Positions 43,660 to 55,475 of a stretch of 64,000 nucleotides of DNA are shown piece after piece (the first letter of the stretch is position 1; every line of letters begins with the position of its first letter). The stretch is from Costus lasius (taxonomy: Eukaryota > Streptophyta > Magnoliopsida > Zingiberales > Costaceae). Location of the stretch: positions 9,407,957 to 9,471,956 of the forward strand of contig CM050450.1 of the NCBI GenBank assembly GCA_027563935.2. The letters are read 5' to 3'. Position numbers and translations under genes: made by a program. A model generated the notes under the pieces. The model saw only the letters and a list, made by a program, of their open reading frames with translations. It searched no databases and was not told the DNA's origin.

Positions 43660-45414
43660 ATGAGTATGTCTGGAATGAAGGCAACACAAATATTTAATTT
43701 TTTCCAGTCTGCATCTAATACTTCTCCTGATATTGGATTTATTAGAAAAGACAGCAACAATTTGATTAGCAGGAAAAAAAAAGGGAACAGTTACAAGTGA
43801 AAGAAGCATAGGGCCTTCTTGAATATTTAAGAAATAGACAAATATCAGATCCTACTTTTGTTTATGCTATTCAACTGCATGAGACAGGAGAACTTGCTAA
43901 TCTATTTTGGGTGGATGGTAAAGCCATCATTGATTATGTTTATTTTAGGGACGTTGTGTCGTTTGACACGACATTTCAAACCAATAGCCACGAAATGTCA
44001 TTTGCCCCTATTCTTGGAATTAATCATCACAAGTAGACGATTTTATTTGGGGCTGCCTTACTTTTTGATAAAAGTGCAGATTCATTTATTTGGTTGTTTA
44101 ACACTTTTTTATCAGTAATGTCTGGAAAAGAACCAGTGACAATGTTTATTGATCAATCTGCTGTTATTTCCAAAGCAATAAAATAAGTTTTTCCTACCAC
44201 TAGTCATAGATTATGTTTGTGGCATATTTTTATGAATGCCACAACCAATTTGAGCAATTTGATTCATGACACACCTAGTTTATTGTCAGACTTAAAAGCT
44301 TGTGTTTATGAATGGACTAGTGTAGAGAAGTTTGAGTTGTTGTGGGAAGAGTTGATCAACAAGTACAACCTACACGAGAATAGTTGGATTCAAAATTTTT
44401 TTAAAATTCGAGAGAAATGGGCTTCTATGTACCGTGTGGATTCATTCTGTGCTGACATGACTACTACCCAACGAAGCGAGAGCATGAATTGTAAGTTCAA
44501 AAATTTTTTTAAGAAAAAATTAACAATGTTTGAGTTCTTAGAGCAGTATGATAGAGCTGTTGCATATTTTCGTGAAAAAAAAAATATATGAAGATTTTTG
44601 GTCCAGGAATAGTAGTCCAGTTTTACAAATGGTTGATATGACAATGTTAGAGGAAGCTGCTGCACTTTATACAAGGGTTATATATACAGAATTTGCTGAA
44701 CAATTTTCTAATCAACTGCTATTTACATGTGAACAATGCAATTGTGATGGTTCAGAGCTAACATATAAGCTAGTATCTAAACGCAGGGAGCAATCTTATT
44801 TCGTCGTATTTAACATCATTTCATTGACAGTTGATTGTGAATGTAAAATGATGCAATGTTATGGTATTTTGTGTTCACATAGTTTAAGAGTGTTGACCCA
44901 CAACAATATCCTAAATTTACCTACACACTATGTGTTAAAGAGATGGATGAAATATGCAAAAGGTGGGATCAGTTCTAGTGTAAGTGAGAAGATAATGGAT
45001 TCCAATGGAAAAGAAAGGCTATCATCATTTTATACTCGTGTTTGTCAGAAATCATATGCATTAGCAACAAAAAGTATAAACTGTCGCACAGGCCTTGAGA
45101 TGATTGATGGTGCAATTGATAATATAACATCGATGGTGGAGCATGCAATTATAAATGACGTTGAGAATAATGATATTGAAATATCTTGTAATAATGTGGC
45201 AACTGGGACTAACATTACAATTAGGCCACCTCCGATTAAAAAGGGACCTAAGGAGAAAAGGAAGAAAAGCGTACTTGAAAGGATACCGAAGAAGAATTCA
45301 AAATCAATGTCTATTATTCACTTCTCTCATACTTTAGTTTTGTTTGTAGGAATCACACATGCACATGATGAATCCGCAAATGGATGTATCGTTCATGCAA
45401 TTGCTACTCTCTAG
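43660..45414 (+). pseudogene. FAR1/MULE-type transposase with SWIM finger (decayed)
   Basis: The core reads FWVDGKAIIDYVYFRDVV then SFDTTFQTN (first acidic residue, about 43960), later VTMFIDQSAVISKAI (second), and an E in TTQRSESMNCKFKNFF (about 44470). That is the DDE pattern of MULE/FAR1-FHY3 transposases. After a frameshift in an A-run near 44580 the frame 44602-45414 carries the SWIM zinc finger VDCECKMMQCYGILCSHSLR (CxC...CxH) and a basic tail KKGPKEKRKKSVLERIPKK. Stops at about 44034 and 44185 and a degraded N terminus make it inactive. Family members are 600-800 residues and bind and cut element ends. Confidence 0.85.
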
Positions 45415-45926
45415 GTCAACCCTAAACCAGGTATTTGAAGTTTTGCAAATTCTTAATTATGTTGGTTTATATACGAGTTGATGACACCACTAATTAAGTT
45501 GATTTCTTGCAGCATCAGCATCAGCATCAGCCAGAAGAAAGGTCGGCCGGTACTAATAGGAGACTTGACTTTGATCAGATGTCGTAGTACATTATGTGTT
45601 GTTTAAAATGTTTAATGTAACCAATGTAAACTTACTTGAATGTACTTGAACGATATGTGCAAATTTTAATTGTGTGGTAGATTTGTGGAAATTTTGTGTT
45701 ATTTAAAAGTTTATGTATTATGATTGGTATTTGACATGAATTGTTGTGATAGTTACTGTCTTATGACCTTGTATGATTTGGCTTTACCAAATTTATGAAA
45801 TTGTGGGCTTATGTGAATGGTAAATTGGTAATAATTGTCAAAGTACAGCAGGATATCGAGGAATTTTAAGGTCACATCTTGCCAAATTTTTAGCAATTTT
45901 TAAGGTCATCTTGCCAAATTTTTAAT

Positions 45927-47370
45927 CATGGTCTACCTTAATATCATATCACTATGGTCTACCTTAATATCACTCATAGTCTACCTTATTGAACTCATGG
46001 TCTACCTTATTGAACTCATGGTCTACCTTATTGAACTCATAGTCTACCTTATGGAACCCATGGTCTACCTTATTGAACCCATGGCTTACCTTATGGAACT
46101 CATGGTTTACCTTATGGAACTCATGGTCTACCTTATGGAACTCATGGTCTACCTTTTAGAACTCATGGTCTACCTTATTTAGGTGATGGTCTACCTTATG
46201 GAACTCATGGTCTACCTTATTGAACCCATGGTCTACCTTATGGAACTCATGGTCTACCTTATTTAGGTAATGGTCTACCTTATGGAACTCATGGTCTACC
46301 TTATTGAACTCATGGTCTACCTTATGGAACTCATGGTCTACTTATTGAACCCATGGTCTACCTTATGGAACTCATGGTCTACCTTATTTAGGTGATGGTC
46401 TACCTTATGGAACTCATGGTCTACCTTATGGAACTCATGGTCTACCTTATTGAACACATGGTCTACCTTATGGAACTCATGGTCTACCTTATTGAACTCA
46501 TGGTCTATCTTATTGAACTCATGGTCTACCTTATGGAACTCATGGTCTACCTTATTGAACTCATGGTCTACCTTATGGAACTCATGGTCTACCTTATTGA
46601 ACTCATGGTCTACCTTATGGAACTCATGGTCTACCTTATTGAACTCATGGTCTACCTTATTGAACCCATGGCTTACCTTATGGAACTCATGGTCTACCTT
46701 ATGGAACTCATGGTCTACCTTATAGAACTCATGGTCTACTTTATTGTACCCATGGTCTACCTTATAGAACTCATGGTCTACCTTATTTAGGTGATGGTCT
46801 ACCTTATGGAACTCATGGTCTACCTTATTTAGGTGATGGTCTACCTTATGGAACTCATGGTCTGCCTTATTTAGGTGATGGTCTACCTTATGGAACTCAT
46901 GGTCTACCTTATGGAACTCATGGTCTACCTTATTGAACCCATGGTCTACCTTATTTAGGTGATGGTCTACCTTATGGAACTCATGGTCTACCTTTTTGAA
47001 CTCATAGTCTACCTTATGGAACTCATGGTCTACCTTATGGAATTCATGGTCTACCTTATTGAACCCATGGTCTACCTTATGGAACTCATGGTCTACCTTA
47101 TTGAACTCATGGTCTACCTTATTGAACCCATGGTCTACCTTATGGAACTCATGGTCTACCTTATTTAGGTGATGGTCTACCTTATGGAACTCATGGTCTA
47201 CCTTATTGAACCCATGGTCTACCTTATGCAACTCATGGTCTACCTTATTGAATTCATGGTCTACCTTATGGAACTCATGGTTTACCTTATTGAACCCATG
47301 GTCTACCTTTATTGAACCCATGGCTTACCTTATGGAACTCATGGTCTACCTTATTGAACCCATAGTCTAC
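45927..47370. repeat. 21 bp minisatellite with heptad-coding frames
   Basis: Roughly 68 units of GGTCTACCTTATKGAACYCAT run without a break, with an occasional variant ending TATTTAGGTGAT. Because 21 = 3 x 7, frames stay open on both strands: HKVDHEFNKVDHEF heptads on the minus strand (327 codons, 46338-47321) and VYLMELM heptads on the + strand. It directly follows the MULE and precedes the mitovirus relic. Confidence 0.95.
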
Positions 47371-47407
47371 CAAGTTACCGGTCATTGTCATAAATTGCTT
47401 AGCGAAT

Positions 47408-47985
47408 TCAAAACAACCTATATTGAATATCAAATAAAACGATATCTTCACACCCAGATGTTCTATATTTGTACTCTCTAACAATATTGTCATATGCAAT
47501 AACAAGGTCGTCACCTAATATTGCATATCTAGAGAATTTCTTCCCCGGATACACTCTATCGGCCGCCAACCATGCTACAATGTGATGGCACAGTGCAAAT
47601 AGAGGCCAGGATGACAAACAGCCCCAAGGCTGACCTGTCACAAACCTGATAAGGATCTTCCCTAATCCTTCCTTTCGGGACTTGCACGGGGCCGGGAAGG
47701 CATTAACGCCTAAACTAGACACAACCCAAGATCAAGAGTTAACACAATTAAATAATTTCTTGATAATTAACCGCTGAATTTGCCACGGAAAACTGACGGT
47801 CGCTGTCGTTAGGTCATAAGACCTTGCAACCTTTCAAGAGGGCACAACTGATCATACGTACCATCCATAGGGATCATACGCTTCACTTGCATACACCAAT
47901 CATGAGCAGGTCGCAGGAGCATTCGCTTTAATGCGTTAGGCATAGCAAAGATCATGACCTTGCCAGACCTAGGAGGTTCAAACTA
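47408..47985 (-). pseudogene. Mitovirus-type RNA-dependent RNA polymerase relic
   Basis: Minus-strand frames show, in family order, SGKVMIFAMPNALKRMLL, RPAHDWCMQVKRMIPMDG (about 47970-47850), a motif A-like YDLTTAT in a shifted frame (47804-47818), FVTGQPWGCLSSWPLF with ALCHHIVAW (motif B region), and YAILGDDLVIAYDN with the catalytic GDD at 47507-47515 (motif C). HDW...RxIPMDGT, GQPMGxxSSWPxFALxHH and GDD are the mitovirus RdRp signature, also known from copies in plant mitochondrial and nuclear DNA. It is a fragment: the N- and C-terminal parts are missing, a stop and a frameshift lie between the finger region and motif A, another break follows motif A, and the motif A second Asp is V. It is a fossil and not a virus. 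Confidence 0.85.
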
Positions 47986-48119
47986 TCAAGCAGAGTTTAT
48001 GGAGCGCGCATTAATGACGCTTGCTCGTTCCTCTCTCTTATTTAACCCGATCTAAAAAGTGCTTCCATCTCTCATAAACTCCGTGAGTGTTAGTATTTTG
48101 GGTATTTTGATCATGTGAG

Positions 48120-48800
48120 CCTAAAAATATGTACTCTTGCTCATTTGAATTGATTGTAGATATCAATTACATTTATTTAATTAGATAACATGGAAATTAA
48201 GAAATGTACTTGAATTATATATGACACATTTTATAACATGTGTTAGATGCTGAGGACAAATGGGTTTACTACAAAGTAAACAAAAACTAAATTAAAATTG
48301 TTTGATAATAAAAAAAATAAAAGTATGAAAAAGCAAAAAAAATTGTAAAAGTTATATTTTGATTTTTTTTTTAGTTTTATAAAAAATAGATTGAATATCA
48401 CAATACCATTTGCCCTAAATATTATAATTTTAAATTATTTAAAATTTTAATATTATAAATATAAATGAATATATATATTCATTTTAATATTTGCAAAAAA
48501 TAAAAAAAAAAGTCATCAAATATCTTAATTTATAACGTTAGATAACACCAATTAAAAAATTATTTACTAAATAGTTTTAAAATGTTGATAATAAATATAA
48601 TCCAATAGCGATGACATTCGTGTAACTCTTTACCACCTATCCGTGGACTCAGAGCATGCTCAACATCGATCTTACTAGATCGAATGCGAGCCGCCCAACC
48701 TCACCTGATCTAGGGTGCATTTGGGATTATGACTCCACCTACAAGTCAAATAGGTCAAACGGGCGGAACGCAAGCAGCAAACGCTTTTTTGACCGGCGTT
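48120..48800. repeat. Dispersed repeat, copy 2 (with 2611-3120; edge also at 57110-57240)
   Basis: 48245-48800 matches 2611-3130, including the left half of the MITE at 3076. 48125-48250 (ACTCTTGCTCATTTGAATTG ... TTTTATAACATGTGTTAGATG) recurs at 57110-57235. The three partial copies probably belong to one unclassified repeat family. Confidence 0.7.
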
Positions 48801-49753
48801 TGACCTACATAAAAGAGAAAAAAATAAAGTGAAATATTTATAAATTAGTATTTTAGTGTTTATATTACTTTGATCACTGTTTTATAATTAAGTGATAGTA
48901 GTGTTCATACAGTGAAGCTTACAGTAATTGTTACAATAATTTAATTACTGTTATTTCTATTTGGTTAGCATCAGATTTTACAATTCAGTATAATTTACAT
49001 TGTCGATGTTTTGTTTAAACTTAATTAAGAATTCTGTGATCTGTGAATCATAATTCTTTAAAACTTTTTCAACATCTCAGACGAGACATGTAGTAACTTA
49101 AAAAAAAAAAAAAAAAAATCCTTTGAACAGTGGAACATGCGGCCTTGAAAGATGAAACATTCCTGCTTTGATCGTGGAATCGGCGGCTTGGATTGCATGG
49201 ATTATAAACCTAGATAGTCTCGTGTTATTTGATTTTGACACAGGTCTAAAACAACTTAAATAAAAAAAATATAATAGAGTTGCTATAAATTTAATTTATT
49301 AGAATCCTAGATTTTTTACTCCTTCGCAAGTAGAATTGCATCTATAATAATTATTTACTACTAACTAATATATAGCCTACATATTAAACCTTTTGCATAT
49401 AATATGTAATTCAATTACTTTAACAATGAGTAAAGTAATGAACATCTACTTACATCTATAATAATTATTTGCTACTTACTAATATATGGCCTACATGTTA
49501 AATCTTTTGCACATAATATGTAATTTAATTACTTTAATAATGAGTAAACATTATATATAACTTGGACTTTATACTCATAATGTATCCAATTTTTATATTT
49601 AACTTAAATGGCTTAAAGAGCGCTGAAGTATAAAATTTCCATAATATACTATGCATAATGCGTAAATTAATTATTTTAACAATGTTTAATAATTCTTATA
49701 TTTAAAATTTTATTTATGTAGATAAATAATTTTCTTATTTACTTTAAAACAAA
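48801..49753. repeat. AT-rich spacer with a ~96 bp tandem duplication
   Basis: No gene. 49339-49435 is repeated with few changes at 49453-49549, a period of 114 (CATCTATAATAATTATTT ... TTTTGCATATAATATGTAAT). An A-run is at 49100-49119. Confidence 0.65.
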
Positions 49754-51690
49754 AATGACATTAGTAGATAACTTTAAGCCTGAAAAATTTAATGGAATTG
49801 GTTTTGCCCGATGGCAAGAGTAATTAGAAGGTTGGTTAATTTCACTAGGACTAATTGCTACCTTAGGGAAAATTCTACCTTTCCCTTCCTCCTCTTCTTC
49901 TTCTAAATCACGTGAGGAAATTGAATATCTTTATAGGTTTCATATATTTTCTTGTCTAAGTGATAATCTATATGAAACTTATAGAAAATATAAAACTGCA
50001 AAAGAAATTTAGGATGCAATAGAAGATACTACCTAAAAGATCTTGAATGTGCAATAAGATTTACTGCATCTAATTTCAACTCCTACATGATGGATGATTA
50101 TATTCCTATAAATGATCAAATTCATATTTTTCAAAACATGATTCATGAAATTCATAAGAATGAAACCATCTTTAGTGAATCCTACCAAATTTTTTGCTTC
50201 TTAGACAAACTTTCCTTTCTTGGTCTGAGTTTGGACAAGATATTATAAGATCTCCAACTTCTCTTTCGCTTATATCTACAATTCAATCCATAAGAATTGA
50301 AGATTAATATAGAACAAGAGAATTAAATAAAGATACTCTTAAATATAAAATCAACATAACTAAAGTTGCTAAGCTAAATCTAAATAATTCATTCAAACTA
50401 AAAAATAAAAGGTTTATCCCTAGGAATAAAAATTTTAAACCTAGGAATAATCATAATAACAACAATATTAATAAAAACAAAAATTTTAATGGGAATAAGA
50501 AATTAAAGGATGACCAGTTTTGATTTATGTGTGGGAAGGATAACTATCTCACCTCAAATTATTTATTTCGCAAAACTAAGAAGGTTCAAGCTAAGAAGAA
50601 AGGTTTTAAACCTAAACCTCAAGTCAACATGATTGAGAGTAAACCTTCTACTAATACTTTCAGGTCAATTTTTTTTACTCTTTTTGTCAACTTAGCCTAC
50701 CATGATTTATAATGGTGGCTTTACTTAGTAGCTAATATTCATATTTGCACTAAAAAAAGAATATTTTACTTCCTTTCAGGACACAAGTGAAGTGTAATAA
50801 TAGACAATGGAACATCTGTGAATGTGTCAGGTCATGGAAATGTCAACTTGAAGTTCACTTTTAGAAAGACGTTAACTTCTCAACAATGTGCTACTAGTTT
50901 CGGATATGAGGAAGAACATAATTAGTGGATCACTTCTTGTACAGTTAGGCTACAAAATTGTATTAGAAGCAAATAAAGTTGTAATCACCAAAAAGAATAA
51001 TTTTATTTGTAAAGGGTTCATTTTAGAAGGATTCTTTAAAATCAATGTAATTCATTTTCAAATAAATAAAGATCCACTCTCTTCATTTGTTATTGTCCTA
51101 ATTTCTGAATTGAATGATGTTTGGTCCTAATTTCTGAATTGAATGATGTTTGGTATGACAGACTTGGGCATGTTAACTTTAAATCAATTAATAAAATGAT
51201 AAATTGAGAATTAATTCCTTAGATGAGTTCTAAATTAAATTTAAAATGTGAAATTTGTGCTAAGGCTAAACAACCAAGAAACCATTTAAATCAATTGAAT
51301 TTGGAAATACACAAATTCTAGAACTAATTCATAGTGATATTTGTGATTCAACATCAACTCCAACTAGGGGAGTAAATAAATATTTTATAACTTTCATAGA
51401 TGACTTTTAAAGATATGGTTTCACCTACTTAATTAAAACAAAAGATGAAGTTTTAAATAAATTTAAAATCTTTAAAGCAGAAGTTAAAAATCAACAAGGT
51501 AAAAAAATTTAAAAAAATAGATGAGATAGAGGAGGTGAATATGTTTCTAATGAATTTACCTTGTTTTGTTAAGAATATAGTATAATTCATCAAGTTACAC
51601 CTTCTTATTCACCTCAATCAAATGGTATAGCTGAAAGAAAAAAAATATAACTCTTCTAGACATGGTTAACTCCATGATATTAAGTTCCAG
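49754..51690 (+). pseudogene. Decayed Copia gag-pol (Copia-3)
   Basis: Starts MTLVDNFKPEKFNGIGFARW, a Copia gag opening, then gag fragments (YLYRFHIFSCLSDNLYETY). A ruined zinc knuckle (MCGKDNYLTSNYLFRKTKK, 50527 on), a protease-region scrap, a pre-integrase block (VSDMRKNIISGSLLVQLGYK, 50897 on; LNDVWYDRLGHVNFKSINKM) and the start of the integrase core up to about 51660 (LELIHSDICD-like text, then PSYSPQSNGIAERKK in broken frames) follow. RT and RNase H are absent and no LTRs were recognised. Dozens of stops. It is older than the other elements. Confidence 0.8.
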
Positions 51691-51709
51691 GGTTGTCATA
51701 AACTGAGAG

Positions 51710-52330
51710 CTCTCACCTGACACCCTGAGCTCTCACTAAACAAAGTATTATATGGAAGAGCCCCTTCGAATTTGAACTTCAAGGAAAGATGTTGTGAGTT
51801 TCCTTGGTATCTTACAAATAGAAGTTAATCATTTAAGTTATATATAACAAGAGATTTCATTGATATCCAAGATAATAATAATGTCATTGACATATCGATT
51901 AAGAGAACAACATAGTTTTGACATCATGCTAAACAACAATATGGAGTTTTATATATTAGAAACTCGAAACATCTTGAAGTCTTAAAGTATACTGGAAAAG
52001 TTTGTATGCTATTAGTTCGTTATAAAATCCCTAAATAGCATATATTAAACTTGATTTAATATATTTGTCATAAGTTCCAAAATGTAGACATCACAAAGCA
52101 CTTAAAATGCAAATTGATACGAATCAGCTATGGTTGTATAGAGATAAATGTGTGAAACTGTCTTAAAATTTAATTGGATGATGATTTTATTATATGTTTT
52201 TTTATGTTCTTATTTATATATTAATAAAGATAATTTTGTGATTGTATTTGTTTGAATAAGATATTGGCTCACACGATTATTCTTAAATGTTTTTGGTCTA
52301 GTATTTTTTTTTTTTTATGAGATAACAATT
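51710..52330. repeat. Dispersed repeat, copy 2 (partner 19345-20000)
   Basis: Matches 19345-19960 with indels (CTCTCACTAAACAAAG, GATTTCATTGATATCCAAGA, TCGTTATAAAATCCCTAAAT). It truncates Copia-3 on its left, so it may be the sequence that disrupted it. Confidence 0.75.
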
Positions 52331-52936
52331 ATATGTTAAGGCTAGTGTTAGACCCAAAATCATCCTCGGTTTTGACTGGTCAACTGGGCCGTTGACAAAA
52401 AGAGTTAATGAGACCCTTCAACAAAGATGAACCAAAATGTTTCCAAGTGATTAGATTGCCACTCTTGAAGATGCATGGTCTTCATCCACGTATATATTTG
52501 CCTGATTAATCTTTAATTAGCTCTACTTTATCTACTCGTTCAATCTAAAGACTTTAGTAATTTGATTGTTAGTTTCCTCATTTTCCGTGGCTGCAAGACA
52601 CAAAGAAAGTATAAAAATAATCCCTTAATTACTACTTAATATCATGAATCACATTCTCAAAGTTACAAAGAGATCCATATATAACAGTTTTTTTATAATC
52701 AATTCATTTGATTGAAAGGAAATGATTAATAGAATATGTTGAATATCTACTCACTTCAAATCATCCGAGTCCACCGATACGATCGCCTCCCGAGTCTTTG
52801 ATTGATCGCTTTGCTATTTCAGGTAATGCTTCGGACGAAGAAATGATGCTTTGAATAAAGAGCTGAATTAATTTTTTTTATGTTTCCTAAGCGTCATTTG
52901 TAGTTAATGAGGAAGATCAAGAATCGTAATCTTCCC
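52331..52936. other. Upstream region of BTB gene F, with BTB intron scrap
   Basis: 52385-52740 repeats the unit upstream of gene A (ATGAGACCCTT, GGTCTTCATCCACGTATATA). At about 52767-52820 a piece of a BTB exon 1/intron 1 junction is inserted out of place (GAGTCCACCGATACG, then CGAGTCTTTGATTGATCGC), left from an earlier duplication or conversion. No other gene. Confidence 0.6.
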
Positions 52937-52945
52937 TATAAATAG
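52937..52945 (+). promoter_or_regulatory. TATA box of BTB gene F
   Basis: TATAAATAG, 39 bases before the ATG at 52985, in the same context as gene A. A short direct duplication (GAATCGTAATCTTCC) brackets it at 52921-52935 and 52946-52960. Confidence 0.65.
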
Positions 52946-52984
52946 GAATCGTAATCTTCCATATACAGCAATTCGAGTCACAAC

Positions 52985-54036
52985 ATGAGTATTTGCTTCT
53001 TCTGCAGCTTCTTATCTCACAATGATGGGTGTTCGTATGACTTTTATTATGGGCGTTCGTATGACTTGTGCGGCAGCTGCCAAGAGGGATTCAAAGCCAC
53101 AATCGCCTTTCTGAAAGAAGCAGATGACGGCGCTGCAGGCCCTCGTGACTCCAAGTCTACGAATATGAACGCCAAGGCAAGTTCTTGAATCTTGATCCAC
53201 CCCTTTGCTGTTTCCTCCTTCCCAATTAAACTGTGAATGGTGTGCGTGAGTGCAGGACTTTTGGAACGGATTGGAGAGGATGAGGGAGAAGGGCAAGAAT
53301 TTGGAGGATAAGGACAAGAATTTGGAGGATAAGGTAGGTTTCTTAAACTTAGTGTCGGTGCTGAGTGAACGAATCCTCACTGACATTCTGGTGAAACCTG
53401 GAAAGGGTCCACCAATTCCTGCTCACAGAGCTTTGCTGGTGAGTTATCATCATTATTCATTTGCTGCTCCTCTGTTTCTGTCTCTCCTCTCTCTCTTCTG
53501 AATCAAGGATCATAGCTTCTTTTATAGATGAATTTAATTCACTTTAACACGAATTGCAGGCAGCAAAGTCAGAGATCTTGAGGACCATTCTTCTCGCAGA
53601 CGACTGCAAACCCCACCCCAAAGTCACCATCGTTCTCCCAGATTTCTCCCACGACGAGCTCAAGTGCCTGATCGACTTCCTTTACACCGGAAGCTTGCCG
53701 TCGCCGCTTGACTCCTCCTTCTCCTTGTATAACTCCTTGCTCATTGCGTCCGACAAGTACCACATCCCCTTCCTCCAGAAGCAGTGCTGCCGTCAGATTC
53801 TGGCCGTGCTCCACACCTCCAATTTGCTCGACGCGCTGGAGGTCTCCCAAATGTGCTCCGACGCCGAGTTGAAGCAGAAGATCATAAACCTGATCGTTGA
53901 CAACGCAGAGGAGGTGGTTTCCTCCGCCGGCTACAAGGAGTTCGTGCGCAGGAATTCTCTTCTGTCCATTCACATCAGGCTAGCGTTGCTGAATCGTAAT
54001 CGGAGGAATGCCACGTCGACTAGTAGTTACAGATAG
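52985..54036 (+). CDS. BTB gene F: BTB/POZ protein with N-terminal Cys motif
   Basis: Exons 52985-53176, 53256-53438 and 53560-54036 join in phase 0 to 283 residues with no lesion. Exon 1: MSICFFCSFLSHNDGCSYDF, then YDLCGSCQEGFKATIAFLKE. Next to A it has an extra YDFYYGRS block, apparently an internal duplication, that spreads the Cys pairs. Exon 2 has a duplicated KNLEDKD/KNLEDKV heptad before VSVLSERILTDILVKPGKG and IPAHRALL. Exon 3 is the rest of the BTB domain (LPDFSHDELKCLIDFLYTG, ASDKYHIPFLQKQC) and the tail RNSLLSIHIRLALLNRNRRN. Intron 1 has a GC donor (AAG|GCAAGT); intron 2 is GT-AG. It is the most normal family member here. A CUL3-adaptor role is inferred from the BTB domain only. 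Confidence 0.87.
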
Positions 54037-55397
54037 TCAAATCTCCAAAGATATCTTCTGGATTTATAATTGAACAATTAGCTTGTTATGGAAAATATGA
54101 GGTAATTTGTAATAATCTATTATTAGCTGTTTGGTATGATTAACAATTTTACTTAGTAACAAACAACTTATATTCGATATGAAATTTCCTTTTTTTTTTT
54201 ATTTAAGATTTTAGTGGAAACACAGAAATAAGCTATTTGTATTCATTTATATTATTTTAATCATATAAATATTCATATATTCTTTTCATGAACAATTTGT
54301 CAAAAGCATATTAATCAAATAAATATTAATATTTTTTTTATAAGATAAATATTTATCAAATTAGATAAATATTTAAATAACAGACTAAATATTTACCAAT
54401 TTAAACATTTATCAATCTAAATATTCAGATGTCCCTTTTCTAATTATTTATCAAATCATACACGCATGCGAAGGCTTAATATTTGCCAATTTAAATAACT
54501 AGTGCTCAAAAAGTATAATTTTTTACTAGATATTTGCCTAATATTCACATATCCTCTAAAATATATAAGCAGTAAAAGGCTAAATCTAATATTTACAAAC
54601 CCTCGGGCCTAATATTTACCAAACATTTAATAGTGCTTAAAAACTAAATCACATATTCATAAGCCCTTAAAAACTGAATGTTTATGGAAATAAAAACTCG
54701 TTAGACCTTAAAATATACAATATTTACCAAATTCAATTATTCATAAGCTCTTAAAAAATTAAATATTTACTAAATTCAAATAGGTATATGCTCTTTAAGA
54801 GAATATTTTCAACCAGAGTTAATGAGACCCTTAAACAAAGAACACAAGTTTATTATGCTTACACCCAATTAAAACTAAAATGTTTCCAAGGACAAGTGGT
54901 TAGATTGTCACTCTCTCTCTCTCTCGATGCCCTACACTTTTTAAGAAACACATGAGAGCTTTTTATCCTATTAGTTTGTTAGGTGATCAATTATGTTCTC
55001 CAAACTGTCTCAAAGGATTAGTTGCCAGACTCTTACCTCTCCATATGTCTGCTGTTGTTCTAGTTTTTGATAAAAAAAAAATTAAAGTAGTTTGAGTTGG
55101 AAGATAGTGCTTCAGATGCTTCTGGCCTCTCATTTCCCCTTTCTTCTTCTTCAGATGCTCCACGGATACGAACGCCAAGGTAAGCTTTCGAGTCTTGATT
55201 GATCTCTTTGCTATTTCTGATGAAGATAAACATAAAACAGTTAAAGCAAATAATGTTTTCAATAAAGAGCTGAATTTATATTTTTTTATGTTTCCTAAGT
55301 GGCATTTGTAGTTAAAATGAGGAATATAAAGAGTTGTAATCTTCCCTATTAATAGCTATGTAATTGTCTGTTTCTGTACAGCAATTCGAATCACAAC
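54037..55397. other. Spacer between BTB genes F and E with BTB scrap
   Basis: AT-rich shared BTB 3' flank, then (54815-55140) the shared upstream unit. At 55155-55210 lies an orphan exon 1/intron 1 junction (TCCACGGATACGAACGCCAA|GGTAAGC) whose donor is GT and not GC. The copy E promoter site reads TATTAATAG (55347-55355) and is probably weakened. Confidence 0.6.
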
Positions 55398-55475
55398 ATC
55401 GCTTGCTTCATCTGCAAATCCATAGTTTATGATCACGGCTCTTCGAGTTCGAGGGGTTACAGCTCTTCGAGGGGC

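Larger units (their letters stand above)
40451..45600 (+). mobile_element. Mutator-like element (MULE), decayed
   Basis: The left end AAAAAGGGATAACTGCATAGCAAACCCC-type text (40453 on; also at 16897) is of the kind found at plant MULE termini. A GC-rich leader with repeated CGACGACCT words (40850-41060) follows, then a minisatellite (41391-42420), a plant-mobile-domain-like gene and a FAR1-type transposase. A right terminal inverted repeat and a 9 bp duplication were not found, so the right border is open and may include the minisatellite to 47370. Confidence 0.65.

Noticed and set aside
46338..47321. 327-codon minus-strand open frame of HKVDHEF heptads
   Set aside because: It lies wholly inside the 21 bp minisatellite, the opposite strand is equally open, and no promoter or non-repeat coding sequence joins it. 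Reported as repeat, with a finding.
47408..47985. A live RNA virus or a cellular RDR gene
   Set aside because: Stops, shifts and missing ends exclude a working replicon. The GQP/SSWP and GDD motifs fit mitoviruses, not eukaryotic RDR enzymes, which have a DLDGD motif.
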